From NCBI RefSeq assembly GCF_026627445.1, contig NZ_JAPNLJ010000002.1, forward strand, positions 141,677 through 205,676: a stretch of 64,000 nt of DNA. Direction: 5' to 3'. Made by a program: the position numbers and the translations under genes. The notes beneath the pieces were generated by a model, which saw only the letters and a program-made list of their open reading frames with translations, searched no databases and was not told the DNA's origin. Every line of letters starts with the position of its first letter. Position 1 is the first letter of the stretch. The stretch comes from Streptomyces sp. H27-H1 (GTDB taxonomy: Bacteria; Actinomycetota; Actinomycetes; Streptomycetales; Streptomycetaceae). Shown here piece after piece: positions 1-14,877 of this stretch.

Positions 1-1127
1 AGCTCTGGCGCGGCGCGGGTGTCGGTCGGGGCCGGATCGCGGCTGCCGCGCTGCGGCGCGTTCTGCCGCCGCTGGTTCCCCAGTTCGGGATGGTCTCGGT
101 CGGTCTGACCGGGGGCGCGGTCGCCGTCGAGACGGTCTTCGCGATCCCCGGACTCGGCCGGACCGCGCTCGGCGCGGCCAAATCGCAGGACCTGCCGCTG
201 CTCCAGGGCTCGGTCCTCGCCCTGCTCGCGCTGGGCCTCGTGGTGGGCGCCCTGTCGGCCGTGCTGCGCCGACGCCTGCTCGGTCCCGCGCTGCGCGACG
301 CGGCCCTCACGCTGCCCGCCGCGCATCCCGTGCGCGTCCCCCCGGCCGTCCCGGTCGCCCTGGCCGCGGTCCTCGTCGGGGTCATCGGCTGGGGCCTGCT
401 GCGGGATCCGTACGCCATCGACACCGCCGCCCGGCTCACCGCGCCCTCCCCGGGGCACCCGCTCGGCACCGACGCGCTGGGCCGCGACGTGCTGGCCCGG
501 CTGGGGCACGGGGCCGCCTCCACGGTCGGCACGGCCGCCGCCGTGTGCCTGCTCAGCTACGTGGTCGGCCTCGCCCTGGGATTCCTGCCGAACGTCGCCG
601 CCGGGCTGTCCGACATCGCCAATGCCCTGCCCCCGGTGATCGCCGGCATTCTGGTGGCCGCCGCGACGGGGCCGGGCGCCGGTGGCGCGGCCCTCGCCGT
701 GGCGCTGATCTTCTGGCCTCCACTGGCCGCGCACGCTGCCGCGCTCGCCCAGGAGGTCCGGGCCTCCGGCTTCCTGCCGGCCCAGCGGGCGATCGGCGCC
801 GGCCCGCTCTGGATCCTGACCCGGCACGTGCTGCCGTCGGTGGCGGGGCCGGTGGCCCGCCACGCGGTCCTGCGTCTGCCCAGCATCGCACTCGCCCTGG
901 CCTCGCTCGGCTTCCTCGGGCTCGGCGCCCAGCCCCCGTCGCCCGAGTGGGGTCTGCTGCTCGACGAATCCGCCGACTACGTCGAGCGGGCACCGTCCGC
1001 CGCACTGGCCCCCGCCGTCGCCCTCGCCCTGCTCGCCGCCCTCGCCGTGTCCCTGTCGGCGCGCGGGGACGGCCGCACCACCGGACCCGTACACGAACGA
1101 AAGAAGGTGTCTCCCATTGCGGTCTGA
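1..1127 (+). CDS. Fused peptide/nickel-type ABC transporter permease (DppB-DppC fusion), 5' end outside window
   Basis: Integral membrane part of an importer for peptides, metal-chelates or nickel. The frame is open from base 3 with no start inside the window, so the gene begins upstream; about 374 residues are visible. The first visible part is the C-terminal end of a DppB/NikB-type permease, with the family's FAIPGLGR signature. It is followed in the same frame by a second permease of the DppC/NikC type, recognised by HPLGTDALGRDV and several hydrophobic segments. These two subunits are usually separate genes, so this is a natural fusion. The stop overlaps the start of the ATPase gene by 11 bp, which implies one operon. 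The substrate cannot be read from the permease itself. Confidence 0.85.
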   Translation, partial: LWRGAGVGRGRIAAAALRRVLPPLVPQFGMVSVGLTGGAVAVETVFAIPGLGRTALGAAKSQDLPLLQGSVLALLALGLVVGALSAVLRRRLLGPALRDAALTLPAAHPVRVPPAVPVALAAVLVGVIGWGLLRDPYAIDTAARLTAPSPGHPLGTDALGRDVLARLGHGAASTVGTAAAVCLLSYVVGLALGFLPNVAAGLSDIANALPPVIAGILVAAATGPGAGGAALAVALIFWPPLAAHAAALAQEVRASGFLPAQRAIGAGPLWILTRHVLPSVAGPVARHAVLRLPSIALALASLGFLGLGAQPPSPEWGLLLDESADYVERAPSAALAPAVALALLAALAVSLSARGDGRTTGPVHERKKVSPIAV

Positions 1128-2091
1128 TCCGCTCCTCTCCGTGCGTGATCTGCGCGTCGGCTTCGGCGGCGTCGAAGCCGTCCGCGGCCTCTCCTTCGAC
1201 GTACAGGCCGGGGAAGTGCTGGCCCTGGTCGGCGAGTCGGGGGCGGGGAAGTCACTGACCGCCCGGGCCCTGCTCGGCATGGCCCCGCGCGGCGGGGCCG
1301 TATCCGGCGACGTACTGCTGCACGGGCAGCCGGTAACCCCGGCGCACCGGGGCCGGCACATCGCGTACGTCCCCCAGGACGCCCTGTCCGCCCTCTCCCC
1401 CGTGCACCCGGTCGGCGACCAGATCGCCCTGGCCGTACGCTCCGTACAGGGGCTGTCGAAGAGCGAGGCGCGCGCGCGGGCCGAGGCCGCCCTGGAACAG
1501 GTGGGCGTCCCGGCCACCAGGTCCACCGCCCATCCGCACGAGCTCTCCGGCGGCATGCGCCAGCGCGCCGTGATCGCCATGGCCACGGTCAACGCGCCGG
1601 AGCTGGTCGTCGCCGACGAGCCGACCACCGCCCTCGACCCCGAGACCCAGGACCAGGTCCTGGGCGTCCTCGCGGAGCGGTGCGCGGCGACCGGCGCAGC
1701 CCTCGTCCTCGTCACCCACGACCTCGGTGTGGTGCGGGCGCACGCCGACCGGATGGCCGTCATGTACGCGGGACTGCTGGCCGAGCAAGGGCCGGTGGAG
1801 CAGGTCCTGGAGCGCCCCCTGGCCCCGTACACCGCGGCCCTGCTCGCCTGTCTCCCCTCCGGTGAGCAGCGGCGCAAGACCCGGTTGCCCGTCATCCCCG
1901 GCCGGCCTCCCGCGCCCGGCGCCCTGCCGGCGGGCTGTGCCTTCGCCCCGCGCTGCGCGCACGCGACCACTCGCTGCCGTACCGAACGGCCCGAGCCGCG
2001 GGGCCCGGACGGCCCGGGCCGCGCGCCTGGGTTCCATGGCCCGGGCGGGCGCGAGGTCGCATGCCATCTCGACCTGCTGGAGACCGTATGA
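1117..2091 (+). CDS. Peptide/nickel-type ABC transporter ATP-binding protein (DppD/OppD-like)
   Basis: ATPase subunit that powers the fused permease upstream. Walker A GESGAGKS is at residues 39-46, the LSGGMRQR signature at about 143-150, and Walker B with ADEPTTALD near 165-174. The C-terminal ~60 residues carry the cysteine-containing extension (GCAFAPRCAHA) typical of the oligopeptide subfamily. At 324 residues it is normal length. The chosen start is TTG, because a purine-rich AAGAAGG lies about 10 nt upstream and the frame is open from there; a GTG eight codons later is a possible alternative. Its stop overlaps the next ATPase gene in an ATGA arrangement, so the two should be made together as a heterodimeric ATPase pair. 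Confidence 0.88.
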   Translation: MRSDPLLSVRDLRVGFGGVEAVRGLSFDVQAGEVLALVGESGAGKSLTARALLGMAPRGGAVSGDVLLHGQPVTPAHRGRHIAYVPQDALSALSPVHPVGDQIALAVRSVQGLSKSEARARAEAALEQVGVPATRSTAHPHELSGGMRQRAVIAMATVNAPELVVADEPTTALDPETQDQVLGVLAERCAATGAALVLVTHDLGVVRAHADRMAVMYAGLLAEQGPVEQVLERPLAPYTAALLACLPSGEQRRKTRLPVIPGRPPAPGALPAGCAFAPRCAHATTRCRTERPEPRGPDGPGRAPGFHGPGGREVACHLDLLETV

Positions 2092-2758
2092 GCCCGCTGA
2101 TCGATGTCCGTGACCTCGTCGTGCGGTACGGATCGGCCACCGTCGTCGACGGGGTGTCCTTCGACGTGCGCGCCGGGGAGACGGTGGGCCTGACCGGCCC
2201 TTCGGGATGCGGCAAATCGTCGACCGCCACCGCCGTCCTGCAGCTGCGCCGCCCGCACAGTGGCCAAGTCCACTTCGGCGGGCACGACTTGACAACGCTG
2301 AGCGAAAGGGAGCTGCGCCCCGTCCGGCCCCGGCTGCAGCCCGTGTTCCAGGACCCGTACGGCTCGCTCAGCCCGCGCCGGCGCATCCGCGACCAGATCG
2401 CCGAGCCGCTGCGCGTCCAGGGCCGCTGGTCCGCCGCCACCGGACCGGACCGGGTCGCCGAACTCCTCGACCTGGTCGGCCTCGACACCTCCCACGGCGA
2501 GCGACGTCCCCACGAGCTCTCCGGCGGCCAGTGCCAGCGCGCCGGAATCGCCCGCGCCCTGGCGAGCACCCCGCAACTCCTCGTCCTCGACGAGCCCGTG
2601 TCCGCCCTCGACCCTTCCCTGCGCGCCGGAATCCTGAACCTTCTCCTCGACCTCCAGGAACGACTCGACCTCGGCTACCTCTTCATCTGCCATGACATGG
2701 CCGTGGTACGGCATTTCTGCGACCGCGTCCTGTCCATGCGTCGGGGACGGCTCGTCAC

Positions 2759-2762
<4 letters not shown>
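2088..2762 (+). CDS. Peptide/nickel-type ABC transporter ATP-binding protein (DppF/OppF-like, short form)
   Basis: Second ATPase of the importer. Walker A GPSGCGKS is at residues 37-44, the signature LSGGQCQR at about 144-151, and LLVLDEPVSALD follows as Walker B. The start is the ATG in the ATGA overlap with the preceding stop; an upstream in-frame ATG lies inside the other ATPase and is not needed. With 224 residues it lacks the usual C-terminal oligopeptide/nickel extension of about 80-100 residues and ends right after the His-loop region. The stop overlaps the GTG of the following MFS gene (GTGA), so the short length looks like the real gene end and not a frameshift. Confidence 0.85.
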
Positions 2763-5471
<2,709 letters not shown>

Positions 5472-5499
5472 TCAAGAACGTGCATGGCTTCGGATGTGC

Positions 5500-5537
5500 A
5501 ACCGCCTCCCCGCCGCGGAGGTAACGGGGAGGTGGTT
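5500..5537 (-). terminator. Hairpin between argG and argH
   Basis: Two 13-nt arms (5500-5512 and 5525-5537) pair with a single G-T type mismatch around a 12-nt loop. It stands downstream of argG and about 40 nt before the argH start. There is no U-tract, so it could be a partial terminator, an mRNA-processing element, or an attenuator for argH. Confidence 0.45.
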
Positions 5538-5599
5538 CGTACTGCGGGTACGGAGTTCGCGGATCAGGCGCTGCGGAGATCGCGAAGAGCGCGAAGGCC

Positions 5600-5635
5600 G
5601 CGGAGATTGCGGAGATTGCGGAGGTTGCGGATCAG
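5600..5635. repeat. 9-bp tandem repeat at the argG 3' end
   Basis: The unit gcggagatt occurs twice exactly (5600-5608, 5609-5617), then as gcggaggtt and gcggatcag. The last unit runs into the argG stop codon. Less regular copies of the same purine-rich pattern continue to the left as far as about 5560. Confidence 0.7.
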
Positions 5636-6825
5636 GTGAGGTCGCGGCGGGCCGCGATCTTCGAGGAGAGACCGAAGATCTCGATGAACCCCTGGGCCTT
5701 CGACTGGTCGAAGGTGTCGCCGGAGTCGTAGGTCGCCAGGTTGAAGTCGTACAGCGACTCGTCGGACTTCCGGCCGGTGACCACGGCGCGGCCGCCGTGC
5801 AGCGTCATCCGGATGTCACCGGTGACGTGCTGGTTGGCCTCGTTGATGAAGCCGTCCAGGGCGCGCTTGAGCGGGGAGAACCACAGGCCGTCGTAGACCA
5901 TCTCGCCCCAGCGCTGCTCGACCTGCCGCTTGTAGCGGGCGAGTTCGCGCTCGACGGTGACGTTCTCCAGCTCCTGGTGGGCGGTGATCAGCGCGATCGC
6001 GCCCGGCGCCTCGTACACCTCGCGGGACTTGATGCCCACGAGGCGGTCCTCGACGATGTCGATCCGGCCGATGCCCTGGGACCCGGCGCGCTCGTTGAGC
6101 TGCTGGATGGCCTGGAGCACGCTGACGGGCTTGCCGTCGATGGCGACCGGGACGCCCTCCTTGAAGGAGATGACGACCTCGTCGGCCTCGCACGGGAGGG
6201 CCGGGTCCGCGGTGTACTCGTAGATGTCCTCGATCGGCGCGTTCCAGATGTCCTCCAGGAAGCCCGTCTCGACGGCGCGCCCGAAGACGTTCTGGTCGAT
6301 GGAGTACGGGGACTTCTTGGTGGTCGCGATCGGCAGGTCCGCCTTCTCGGCGAAGGCGATGGCCTTGTCCCGGGTCATCGCGTAGTCGCGGACCGGGGCG
6401 ATGCAGCGGAGGTCGGGGCCGAGGGCGGCGATGCCGGCCTCGAAGCGGACCTGGTCGTTTCCCTTGCCGGTGCAGCCGTGGGCGACGGTCGTCGCGCCGT
6501 GCTTGCGGGCGGCGGCCACGAGGTGCTTGACGATGGCCGGGCGCGAGAGGGCGGACACCAGCGGATAGCGGTCCATGTAGAGGGCGTTCGCCTTGATCGC
6601 CGGCAGGCAGTACTCGTCGGCGAACTCGTCCCTGGCGTCGGCGACCTCGGCCTCGACCGCACCGCAGGCGAGCGCCCGCTTGCGGATGACGTCCAGGTCC
6701 TCGCCGCCCTGACCGACGTCCACCGCGACGGCGATGACCTCGGCGCCCGTCTCCTCGGCGATCCAGCCGATGGCGACGGAGGTGTCCAGGCCGCCTGAAT
6801 AGGCGAGTACGACGCGCTCGGCCAC
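5632..6825 (-). CDS. argG: Argininosuccinate synthase
   Basis: Joins citrulline and aspartate with ATP to argininosuccinate, the penultimate arginine step, in the cytoplasm. The PP-loop ATP-binding motif AYSGGLDTS is at residues 8-16, and the rest follows the family closely ([26 protein letters not shown]). The start is the GTG at 6825 because AAGGAG lies 6 nt upstream and the family N-terminus begins there. A longer in-frame reading to 6906 would put the promoter inside the gene. From this GTG the protein has 397 residues, the usual length. The promoter carries an ArgR-like palindrome. Confidence 0.97.
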   Translation of the reverse strand: MAERVVLAYSGGLDTSVAIGWIAEETGAEVIAVAVDVGQGGEDLDVIRKRALACGAVEAEVADARDEFADEYCLPAIKANALYMDRYPLVSALSRPAIVKHLVAAARKHGATTVAHGCTGKGNDQVRFEAGIAALGPDLRCIAPVRDYAMTRDKAIAFAEKADLPIATTKKSPYSIDQNVFGRAVETGFLEDIWNAPIEDIYEYTADPALPCEADEVVISFKEGVPVAIDGKPVSVLQAIQQLNERAGSQGIGRIDIVEDRLVGIKSREVYEAPGAIALITAHQELENVTVERELARYKRQVEQRWGEMVYDGLWFSPLKRALDGFINEANQHVTGDIRMTLHGGRAVVTGRKSDESLYDFNLATYDSGDTFDQSKAQGFIEIFGLSSKIAARRDLT

Positions 6826-6872
6826 GGGATTCTCCTTACAGGGTGCATCCGCCGTTACCTCAACAGCGATAG

Positions 6873-6906
6873 GCATAACTATGCACTGGTCCGTATGTTT
6901 CGTCAA
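6873..6906 (-). promoter_or_regulatory. argG promoter with ArgR-type palindrome
   Basis: Read on the minus strand, TTGACG (6906-6901) is followed by 17 nt and CATAGT (6883-6878), a good vegetative promoter. The 12-bp perfect palindrome gcatagttatgc (6884-6873) covers the -10 box. It resembles the GCAT/ATGC half-sites of Streptomyces ARG boxes, so ArgR binding would directly block the promoter. ArgR binding itself is inferred. Confidence 0.7.
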
Positions 6907-7013
6907 TCGAGCCCCGTGCTCAACCTCAGCCCCCAGGCCCTGACCAGCGCGAATATCCGGAGGCCCGATCGCGTCCGGCCACCTACCATCGGCTGACGAC
7001 TTGGGGAGGGCGC

Positions 7014-8510
7014 ATGGGAGCCGGTGTACGGCAGGACACGGAAACGGGGCGGGAAACCGCCGCGGCGCTGCTGGCCGGGGAGTGCGGACCGATCGGCGGC
7101 AGGCTCGTCCGGAGCGGGCCCGACGCCTGGACGGCCTTCGACGAGGCGGTGCGCCACCTGGCCCAGCTCTCGCCCGGGGGGGCCCGCGGCAACCCGCTCG
7201 AGTTGCGGCTCTGCCACCCCGACGGACGGGTCCGCGAAGCCGCCCTCGCCGCTTGGCGCAACCCGCCCCCGCAGCTCGTCCTGATCCGGTGCGCCGACTG
7301 GGTCCCGCAGGTGCGCGAGCGTGCCCGCCGGGTGCTCGGCCGCCTCGTGGCCAAGGACCCCGCCGGGTGGCTGACCCTGCTCACCCCGCTCGTCCTGCGG
7401 CTGGGCCGGCGCGAGCACGGCGCCTGGGCGCTGGAGCAGCTGGAGGCCGCCTTGAGCGGCCGGTACTCCCTCCTCGCCGCTTGGTGGCGCCCCGGGCGGC
7501 CCTCGACGACGTGGAGCCTGAACTCGCTGACCGCGGTCCAGCGCGAAGCCGTCCTGGACCGCCTGTGCCTGCGGGCCGATCCGCCGACCCGGCGGTTCGC
7601 CACCCGGCTGACCGTCGCCGCCGGGGAGATGGGCGTACGGGAGCTCGCGCTGCGGGCCGCGCGCGAACCGGATCCGGCCACGGCCCGGCTGTGGACCGAC
7701 GCGGCGCTGCGGGTCATGGCTGCCGACGGGCCGGACGACACGGCGGTCGACGCCCTGCTGACCGGGCACCTCCCGATGGTCCGGGCCTCCGGGGTCACCG
7801 CCTTGCACGGGGCCGGGCGGGCCGATGAGGCCGCGCGGTACCTCACGGACCGCTCCGGACTCGTACGGGCCTGCGCGCGCCGGCTCGTCCCGCAGGGCGG
7901 CGGGGACCCGCGCGCGCTGTGCCACCGACTGGTCGAGGACCCGGCCCGGGTGACCCCGTACGCCGTGACCGGCTTCGCGGAGTGCGCCCACCGCGAGGAC
8001 GCCCCGCTGCTGCGCGCGCTGCTGGACCACCCCGCCGGGGCGGTCCGGGCTGCCGCGGTGGCCGGGCTGCGGCTGCTGGACTCCTCGGACACCGACCTGC
8101 TGCGGCCCCTGTTGGACGACCCCTCGCCCGGGGTGGCCCGGGAGGCCTCCCTCAGCCTGCGTCCCTCGGCGGAGCGGCTGCCCGCCGACTGGCTGGCGGC
8201 CCGAACGGCGCCGGGGTGGCCGACCCACACCCGGCGGGCCGCTTACCGGCTGCTGCACGCCCGGGGCGGGGTGTACGGCCTGCGGGCTGCCGTGGAGCTG
8301 CTGGAGGACGAGGACCCGCACCTGCGCCGGATCGCCGCGCAGCACCTCCAGAGCATGTACTCCCCGAGCCGGCCTCCGGCCCTGCCGCTACGGGACCCCG
8401 AGGTCGGCGCCCTGCTGGACCGCTGCACAGGGCTGTTCAGCGACTGGGTGCTGGCATGGATGCGCTCACAACTCGGACTCCCCAGCCGGGGATCCACGAC
8501 GAACGGATAA
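7014..8510 (+). CDS. HEAT-repeat-like protein of unknown function
   Basis: A 498-residue soluble protein rich in Ala, Leu and Arg with repeated helical pairs of the HEAT/PBS-lyase type. Examples are the [28 protein letters not shown] and [14 protein letters not shown] segments, spaced about 30-35 residues apart. Such solenoids usually act as protein-binding scaffolds; no catalytic motif is visible. The ATG start has gggagg nearby (about 7003-7010). It is separate from the arginine genes in strand and function. Its TAA overlaps an ATG (TAATG) just before the next gene, suggesting co-transcription with it. Confidence 0.75.
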   Translation: MGAGVRQDTETGRETAAALLAGECGPIGGRLVRSGPDAWTAFDEAVRHLAQLSPGGARGNPLELRLCHPDGRVREAALAAWRNPPPQLVLIRCADWVPQVRERARRVLGRLVAKDPAGWLTLLTPLVLRLGRREHGAWALEQLEAALSGRYSLLAAWWRPGRPSTTWSLNSLTAVQREAVLDRLCLRADPPTRRFATRLTVAAGEMGVRELALRAAREPDPATARLWTDAALRVMAADGPDDTAVDALLTGHLPMVRASGVTALHGAGRADEAARYLTDRSGLVRACARRLVPQGGGDPRALCHRLVEDPARVTPYAVTGFAECAHREDAPLLRALLDHPAGAVRAAAVAGLRLLDSSDTDLLRPLLDDPSPGVAREASLSLRPSAERLPADWLAARTAPGWPTHTRRAAYRLLHARGGVYGLRAAVELLEDEDPHLRRIAAQHLQSMYSPSRPPALPLRDPEVGALLDRCTGLFSDWVLAWMRSQLGLPSRGSTTNG

Positions 8511-8518
8511 TGATCGCC

Positions 8519-9100
8519 ATGGGAAAGCTCTACGAACGCATAGACGGCCGCATGCGCGCCTTCATCGAAGAACAGCCGATCTTCTTCACCGCCACCGCCC
8601 CGCTGACGGGTGACGGACACGTCAACCTCTCCCCCAAGGGCCGCGCCGGGACGCTCGTCGTCATCGACGAGACGACCCTCGCCTACCTGGACTTCGGTGG
8701 CAGCGGCGCCGAGACCATCGCCCACGTCCGTGAGAACGGCCGCATCACGCTGATGTGGTGCGCTTTCAACGGTGCGCCGAACATCGTGCGCATCCACGGT
8801 GACGGCGAGGCGGTGTTCCGCGACGACCCGCGCTGGGACGGGCTGATCGAGCTGTTCGGGGACGCCGACGGGCCCTCGGCGCGCGCCGTCATCCTGGTCA
8901 GGGCCCGGCGGATCGCCACCGTGTGCGGTTTCGCCGTCCCGCTCATGGAGTACCAGGGCGAGCGCACGCTCCACGCGGAGTACTTCGGCCGCAAGACGGA
9001 CGAGGAGTTCAACGAGTACTGCGAGAAGAAGGAGTTCATCGGGGTGAGCGTCGACGGCCTGCCTGCGCTGCCGCTGCCCCTTCCGCCCCGTACCGTCTGA
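8519..9100 (+). CDS. Pyridoxamine 5'-phosphate oxidase family (FMN-binding split barrel) protein
   Basis: A 193-residue protein of the flavin-reductase/PNPOx-like split-barrel group. The segment with FFTATAP, VNLSPKG, LAYLDFGGSGAET and NGRITLMWCAF is characteristic of this group. Members bind FMN or F420 and act in small redox reactions; the substrate is not predictable here. Two starts are possible: ATG at 8510, overlapping the upstream stop, or ATG at 8519. The latter gives the family-like MGKLYERID N-terminus and was chosen. It probably forms a short operon with the HEAT-repeat gene. Confidence 0.8.
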   Translation: MGKLYERIDGRMRAFIEEQPIFFTATAPLTGDGHVNLSPKGRAGTLVVIDETTLAYLDFGGSGAETIAHVRENGRITLMWCAFNGAPNIVRIHGDGEAVFRDDPRWDGLIELFGDADGPSARAVILVRARRIATVCGFAVPLMEYQGERTLHAEYFGRKTDEEFNEYCEKKEFIGVSVDGLPALPLPLPPRTV

Positions 9101-9103
9101 CAT

Positions 9104-9805
9104 GTGCTGCGTACCGCGCTCCTCGCCGCCTCACTGATCGTCACCAGCCTGCTGCCCCAGGGCCGTCACGGTGGCCCGCCGCCGCTGCCCGCACGGCTCG
9201 CCGACACCGGCGGCGGCAGCCAGCTGATCACCGCCGTCGCCCCGGCCGCCGGCTCCACGACCGGCCTGCTGACCTGGTGGGACCGCCGGGCGGGGCACTG
9301 GTACGCGGCGGGCAGCGCGCCGGCCCGCTTCGGCGCGAACGGCCTGACCGAGGGCGCGACCCGGACCCAGGGCACGGACACCACCCCGGCCGGTCTGTAC
9401 GCACTGCCCTACGCCTTCGGCATCGCCCACGCCCCGGCCGGAACGGCGTACCGCTACCGGCGGGTGACGCCCGCCTCCTGGTGGTGCCAGGACAATGCCT
9501 CGGGGAGCTACAACCGCTGGGTGGAGCCGCTGCCCGCCGACTGCGCGCCGGGCGAGGCGGAGCACCTGACCGCGTACGCGAAGCAGTACGCGCACGCGCT
9601 GGTCATCGCCTTCAACTACGACCGGCCGGTACGGGGCCGGGGCGCGGGCATCTTCCTGCACGTGAACGGCAAGGGCGCGACGGCCGGCTGCGTCTCGGTC
9701 CCCGAGGGTGCGATGCGCGAGGTGCTGCGCTGGGCGAACCCGCGCAGGAACCCGCACATCGCGATCGGCACGGAGTCCGGCGGACTCGCCGTCACCCGGT
9801 ATTGA
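9104..9805 (+). CDS. Secreted L,D-transpeptidase-like protein
   Basis: A 233-residue exported protein. The first ~20 residues (MLRTALLAASLIVTSLL) look like a signal peptide. The C-terminal half carries a YkuD-like motif in which HVNGKG is followed by GCVSVPE. The histidine and cysteine match the pair that forms the acyl-enzyme in L,D-transpeptidases, which cross-link peptidoglycan at meso-DAP/LL-DAP residues outside the membrane. The start is GTG, only 3 nt after the preceding stop, so it is probably the last gene of that operon. Overall similarity to classical YkuD domains is modest, hence a family-level call only. Confidence 0.7.
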   Translation: MLRTALLAASLIVTSLLPQGRHGGPPPLPARLADTGGGSQLITAVAPAAGSTTGLLTWWDRRAGHWYAAGSAPARFGANGLTEGATRTQGTDTTPAGLYALPYAFGIAHAPAGTAYRYRRVTPASWWCQDNASGSYNRWVEPLPADCAPGEAEHLTAYAKQYAHALVIAFNYDRPVRGRGAGIFLHVNGKGATAGCVSVPEGAMREVLRWANPRRNPHIAIGTESGGLAVTRY

Positions 9806-9813
9806 CCTCGCGG

Positions 9814-10350
9814 TCAACTCTCCTTCTGGGCCAGCCTCAGCAGGTGGTCGGCGAGGGCCTGGCCGCCCGCCGGATCACGGCTGATGAGCATCAGGGTGTC
9901 GTCGCCCGCGATCGTGCCGAGGATGGCCTGGAGTTCGGCCTGGTCGATCGCGGAAGCGAGGAACTGGGCCGCACCCGGCGGGGTGCGCAGGACCACGAGG
10001 TTCGCGGAGGCCTCCGCCGAGATCAGCAGTTCGCCGGAGAGGCGCCGCATGCGCTCCTCCTTCGCCGACTCGCCGAGCGGGGCCTGCGGGGTGCGGAAGC
10101 CGCCCTCGCTGGGGACCGCGTAGATCAGCTCGCCGCCGGTGTTGCGGATCTTCACCGCGCCGAGCTCGTCGAGGTCCCGGCTGAGCGTCGCCTGGGTGAC
10201 GCTCAGCCCGTCGTCGGCGAGCAGCTTGGCCAGCTGGCTCTGGGAACGGACCGGCTGCCGGTTGAGGATGTCCACGATCCGGCGGTGGCGGGCGGTGCGG
10301 GTCTGCGGAACGGACTGGCCGTTCGATTCGTGTTCCTGCGCCTGACTCAT
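9814..10350 (-). CDS. argR: Arginine repressor
   Basis: Hexameric arginine-dependent repressor of the arg genes. The N-terminal winged helix (about residues 20-85) contains [10 protein letters not shown] and the recognition segment [17 protein letters not shown]. The C-terminal arginine-binding and oligomerisation domain contains [15 protein letters not shown]. It is 178 residues, slightly longer than enteric ArgR because of an N-terminal polar extension. It is the last gene of the argCJBDR operon, 22 bp after argD, so it is likely autoregulated from the argC promoter. Confidence 0.96.
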   Translation of the reverse strand: MSQAQEHESNGQSVPQTRTARHRRIVDILNRQPVRSQSQLAKLLADDGLSVTQATLSRDLDELGAVKIRNTGGELIYAVPSEGGFRTPQAPLGESAKEERMRRLSGELLISAEASANLVVLRTPPGAAQFLASAIDQAELQAILGTIAGDDTLMLISRDPAGGQALADHLLRLAQKES

Positions 10351-10372
10351 CGTCGTCCCATTCCCCGATTGG

Positions 10373-11617
10373 TCATACGGCCGAGTCCGCGTCGGACTTC
10401 GCTGCGTCGAGCACGCCGGGCAGGGCCCGCAGGAACGCGTCCACCTCGGCCTCGGTGAGTACGTACGGGGGCATGAGCCGTACGACGTCGGGGGCGGGCG
10501 CGTTGACCAGGAAGCCGGCGTCCTGAGCCGCGCGCTGCACCTGCGGTGCGAGCGGCTCGGTCAGCACGATACCCAGCAGAAGACCCGCCCCGCGGACATG
10601 GGAGACGAGCGGGTGTTCGGATCCTTCGATTCCGGAGCGCAGTCGCTCGCCACGCTCCTTGACCTGGTCGAGGAGCCCGTCGGCGGCGATCGTGTCGATG
10701 ACGGCGAGGCCCGCCGCGCACGCGACCGGGTTGCCGCCGAAGGTGGTGCCGTGCTGGCCGGGCTGGAGCAGGTCGGCCACCGGTCCGAAGGCGACGACGG
10801 CGCCGATCGGCAGACCGCCGCCGAGACCCTTCGCGAGTGTGACGAGGTCGGGTTCGACTCCCTCGTGGGCCTGGTGCTCGAACCACTGGCCGCAGCGCCC
10901 GACACCGGTCTGCACCTCGTCGAGGACGAGCAGGGTTCCGGTGGCCCGGGTGATCTCGCGGGCGGCCGTCAGGTATCCGGCGGGGGGAACGACCACGCCG
11001 TTCTCGCCCTGGATCGGCTCGATGATCACGAGCGCGGTCTCTTCGGTGACGGCGGCCCGCAGGGCCTCCACATCGCCGTACGGAACGTGCGTGACGTCTC
11101 CGGGCAGGGGCAGGAACGGGTCCTGCTTCTTGGGCTGGCCGGTGAGCGCCAGGGCGCCCATGGTGCGGCCGTGGAAGCCGCCGTCCGCGGCGACCATACG
11201 GGTCCGCCCGGTCAGCCGGCCGACCTTGAAGGCGGCCTCGACGGCCTCGGCGCCTGAGTTGCAGAAGAAAACCTTGCCGGGGCGGCCGAAGAGCTGGAGC
11301 AGCCGCTCGCCGAGCGCGAGGACCGGCTCGGAGGCGTAGAGGTTGGAGACGTGGCCGAGCGTGGAGATCTGTCCGGTCACGGCCGTGACGATGGCGGGGT
11401 GGGCGTGTCCGAGGGCGTTGACCGCGATGCCGCCGACGAAGTCGGTGTACTGCTTGCCGTCCGCGTCCCAGACCTGGGCGCCCGCGCCGCGGACGAGGGC
11501 CAGCGCGGGGGTGCCGTAGTTGTTGGTCAGCGCGCCCTGCCAACGGGCGGCGTACTGCTCGTTGCCGGTCTGCTCGTTGCCGGTCTGCTGGTCGCCGGTC
11601 TGCTGGTCGCCGGTCAT
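10373..11617 (-). CDS. argD: Acetylornithine aminotransferase
   Basis: PLP enzyme that converts N-acetylglutamate semialdehyde to N2-acetylornithine. Class-III aminotransferase blocks are clear: [15 protein letters not shown] with the PLP-facing Asp, and [15 protein letters not shown] with the Schiff-base Lys. The start is the ATG overlapping the argB stop (ATGA). This places a four-fold [10 protein letters not shown] repeat at residues 2-21, ahead of the usual first conserved region (NNYGTP). The protein has 414 residues. The frame also runs far upstream through argB, but that is only an open shadow frame. Confidence 0.96.
   Translation of the reverse strand: MTGDQQTGDQQTGNEQTGNEQYAARWQGALTNNYGTPALALVRGAGAQVWDADGKQYTDFVGGIAVNALGHAHPAIVTAVTGQISTLGHVSNLYASEPVLALGERLLQLFGRPGKVFFCNSGAEAVEAAFKVGRLTGRTRMVAADGGFHGRTMGALALTGQPKKQDPFLPLPGDVTHVPYGDVEALRAAVTEETALVIIEPIQGENGVVVPPAGYLTAAREITRATGTLLVLDEVQTGVGRCGQWFEHQAHEGVEPDLVTLAKGLGGGLPIGAVVAFGPVADLLQPGQHGTTFGGNPVACAAGLAVIDTIAADGLLDQVKERGERLRSGIEGSEHPLVSHVRGAGLLLGIVLTEPLAPQVQRAAQDAGFLVNAPAPDVVRLMPPYVLTEAEVDAFLRALPGVLDAAKSDADSAV
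11555..11614. repeat. 15-bp tandem repeat encoding the ArgD N-terminus
   Basis: Four in-frame 15-bp units follow the argD start codon directly, two encoding TGDQQ and two encoding TGNEQ. The two copies of each type are identical at the DNA level, so copy number could change by slippage without shifting the frame. Confidence 0.9.
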
Positions 11618-12518
11618 GCGGATGCCCCTCCCTGCGCGTCGGGCACGACCATCGTGCCGATTCCTTCGTCCGTGAAGATCTCCAGCAGGATCGAGTGCTG
11701 GACCCGCCCGTCGATCACGCGGGCGGTGGTCACCCCGTTGCGGACGGCGTGCAGGCAGCCCTCCATCTTCGGGACCATGCCGCTGGACAGCTCCGGCAGC
11801 AGCTTCTCCAGCTGGCTGACGGTGAGCCGGCTGATGACCTCGTCGCTGCTCGGCCAGTCCGCGTAGAGCCCCTCCACGTCGGTGAGGACCATCAGCGTCT
11901 CGGCGCCGAGCGCGGCGGCGAGCGCCGCGGCGGCCGTGTCGGCGTTCACGTTGTACACGTGGTGGTCGTCGGCGCTGCGCGCGATGGAGGAGATGACCGG
12001 GATGCGGCCGTCCGCCAGCAGCGCTTCGATCGCGCCGGTGTCGATCGCGGTGATCTCGCCGACCCGCCCGATGTCCACGCTCTCGCCGTCGATCTCGGGG
12101 GTGTGCTTGGTGGCGGTGATGGTGTGCGCGTCCTCGCCGGTCATGCCGACGGCGAGGGGCCCGTGCTGGTTGAGCAGCCCGACCAGCTCGCGCTGGACGT
12201 GACCGGCCAGGACCATGCGTACGACGTCCATGGCCTCGGGGGTCGTGACGCGCAGGCCCGCCTTGAACTCGCTGACCAGGCCCTGCTTGTCCAGCTGGGC
12301 GTTGATCTGCGGGCCGCCGCCGTGCACGACGACCGGCTTCAGGCCGGCCTGGCGCAGGAAGACCACGTCCTGCGCGAAGGCGGCCTTCAGGTCCTCGTCG
12401 ATCATGGCGTTGCCGCCGAACTTGATGACGACGACCTTGCCGTTGTGCCGGGTCAGCCACGGCAGGGCCTCGATGAGGATCTCGGCCTTGGGCAGCGCGG
12501 TGTGCTTGCGTGCGGTGC

Positions 12519-12522
<4 letters not shown>
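11614..12522 (-). CDS. argB: Acetylglutamate kinase
   Basis: Phosphorylates N-acetylglutamate, the second arginine step and the usual feedback-controlled one. The amino-acid kinase motifs are present: KFGGNAMID near residue 34 and VVHGGGPQI for acetylglutamate/ATP binding. The N-terminal helix ([22 protein letters not shown]) is of the type found in arginine-sensitive hexameric enzymes, so feedback inhibition is likely. The start overlaps the argJ stop (ATGA) and the stop overlaps argD, which gives tight translational coupling. The protein is 302 residues, normal length. Confidence 0.96.
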
Positions 12523-14754
<2,232 letters not shown>

Positions 14755-14877
14755 AGCTCGGACCCTGGCGGCACTCCGGGCGTGGAGAGCTGACGCTCCA
14801 GTTTGCCCACAGGGCCGCGGCGTCCGCTTCCGCACCCGTCTCCCGGATCCCACCGATCCGGCCCCGCCGGCGGCCGC

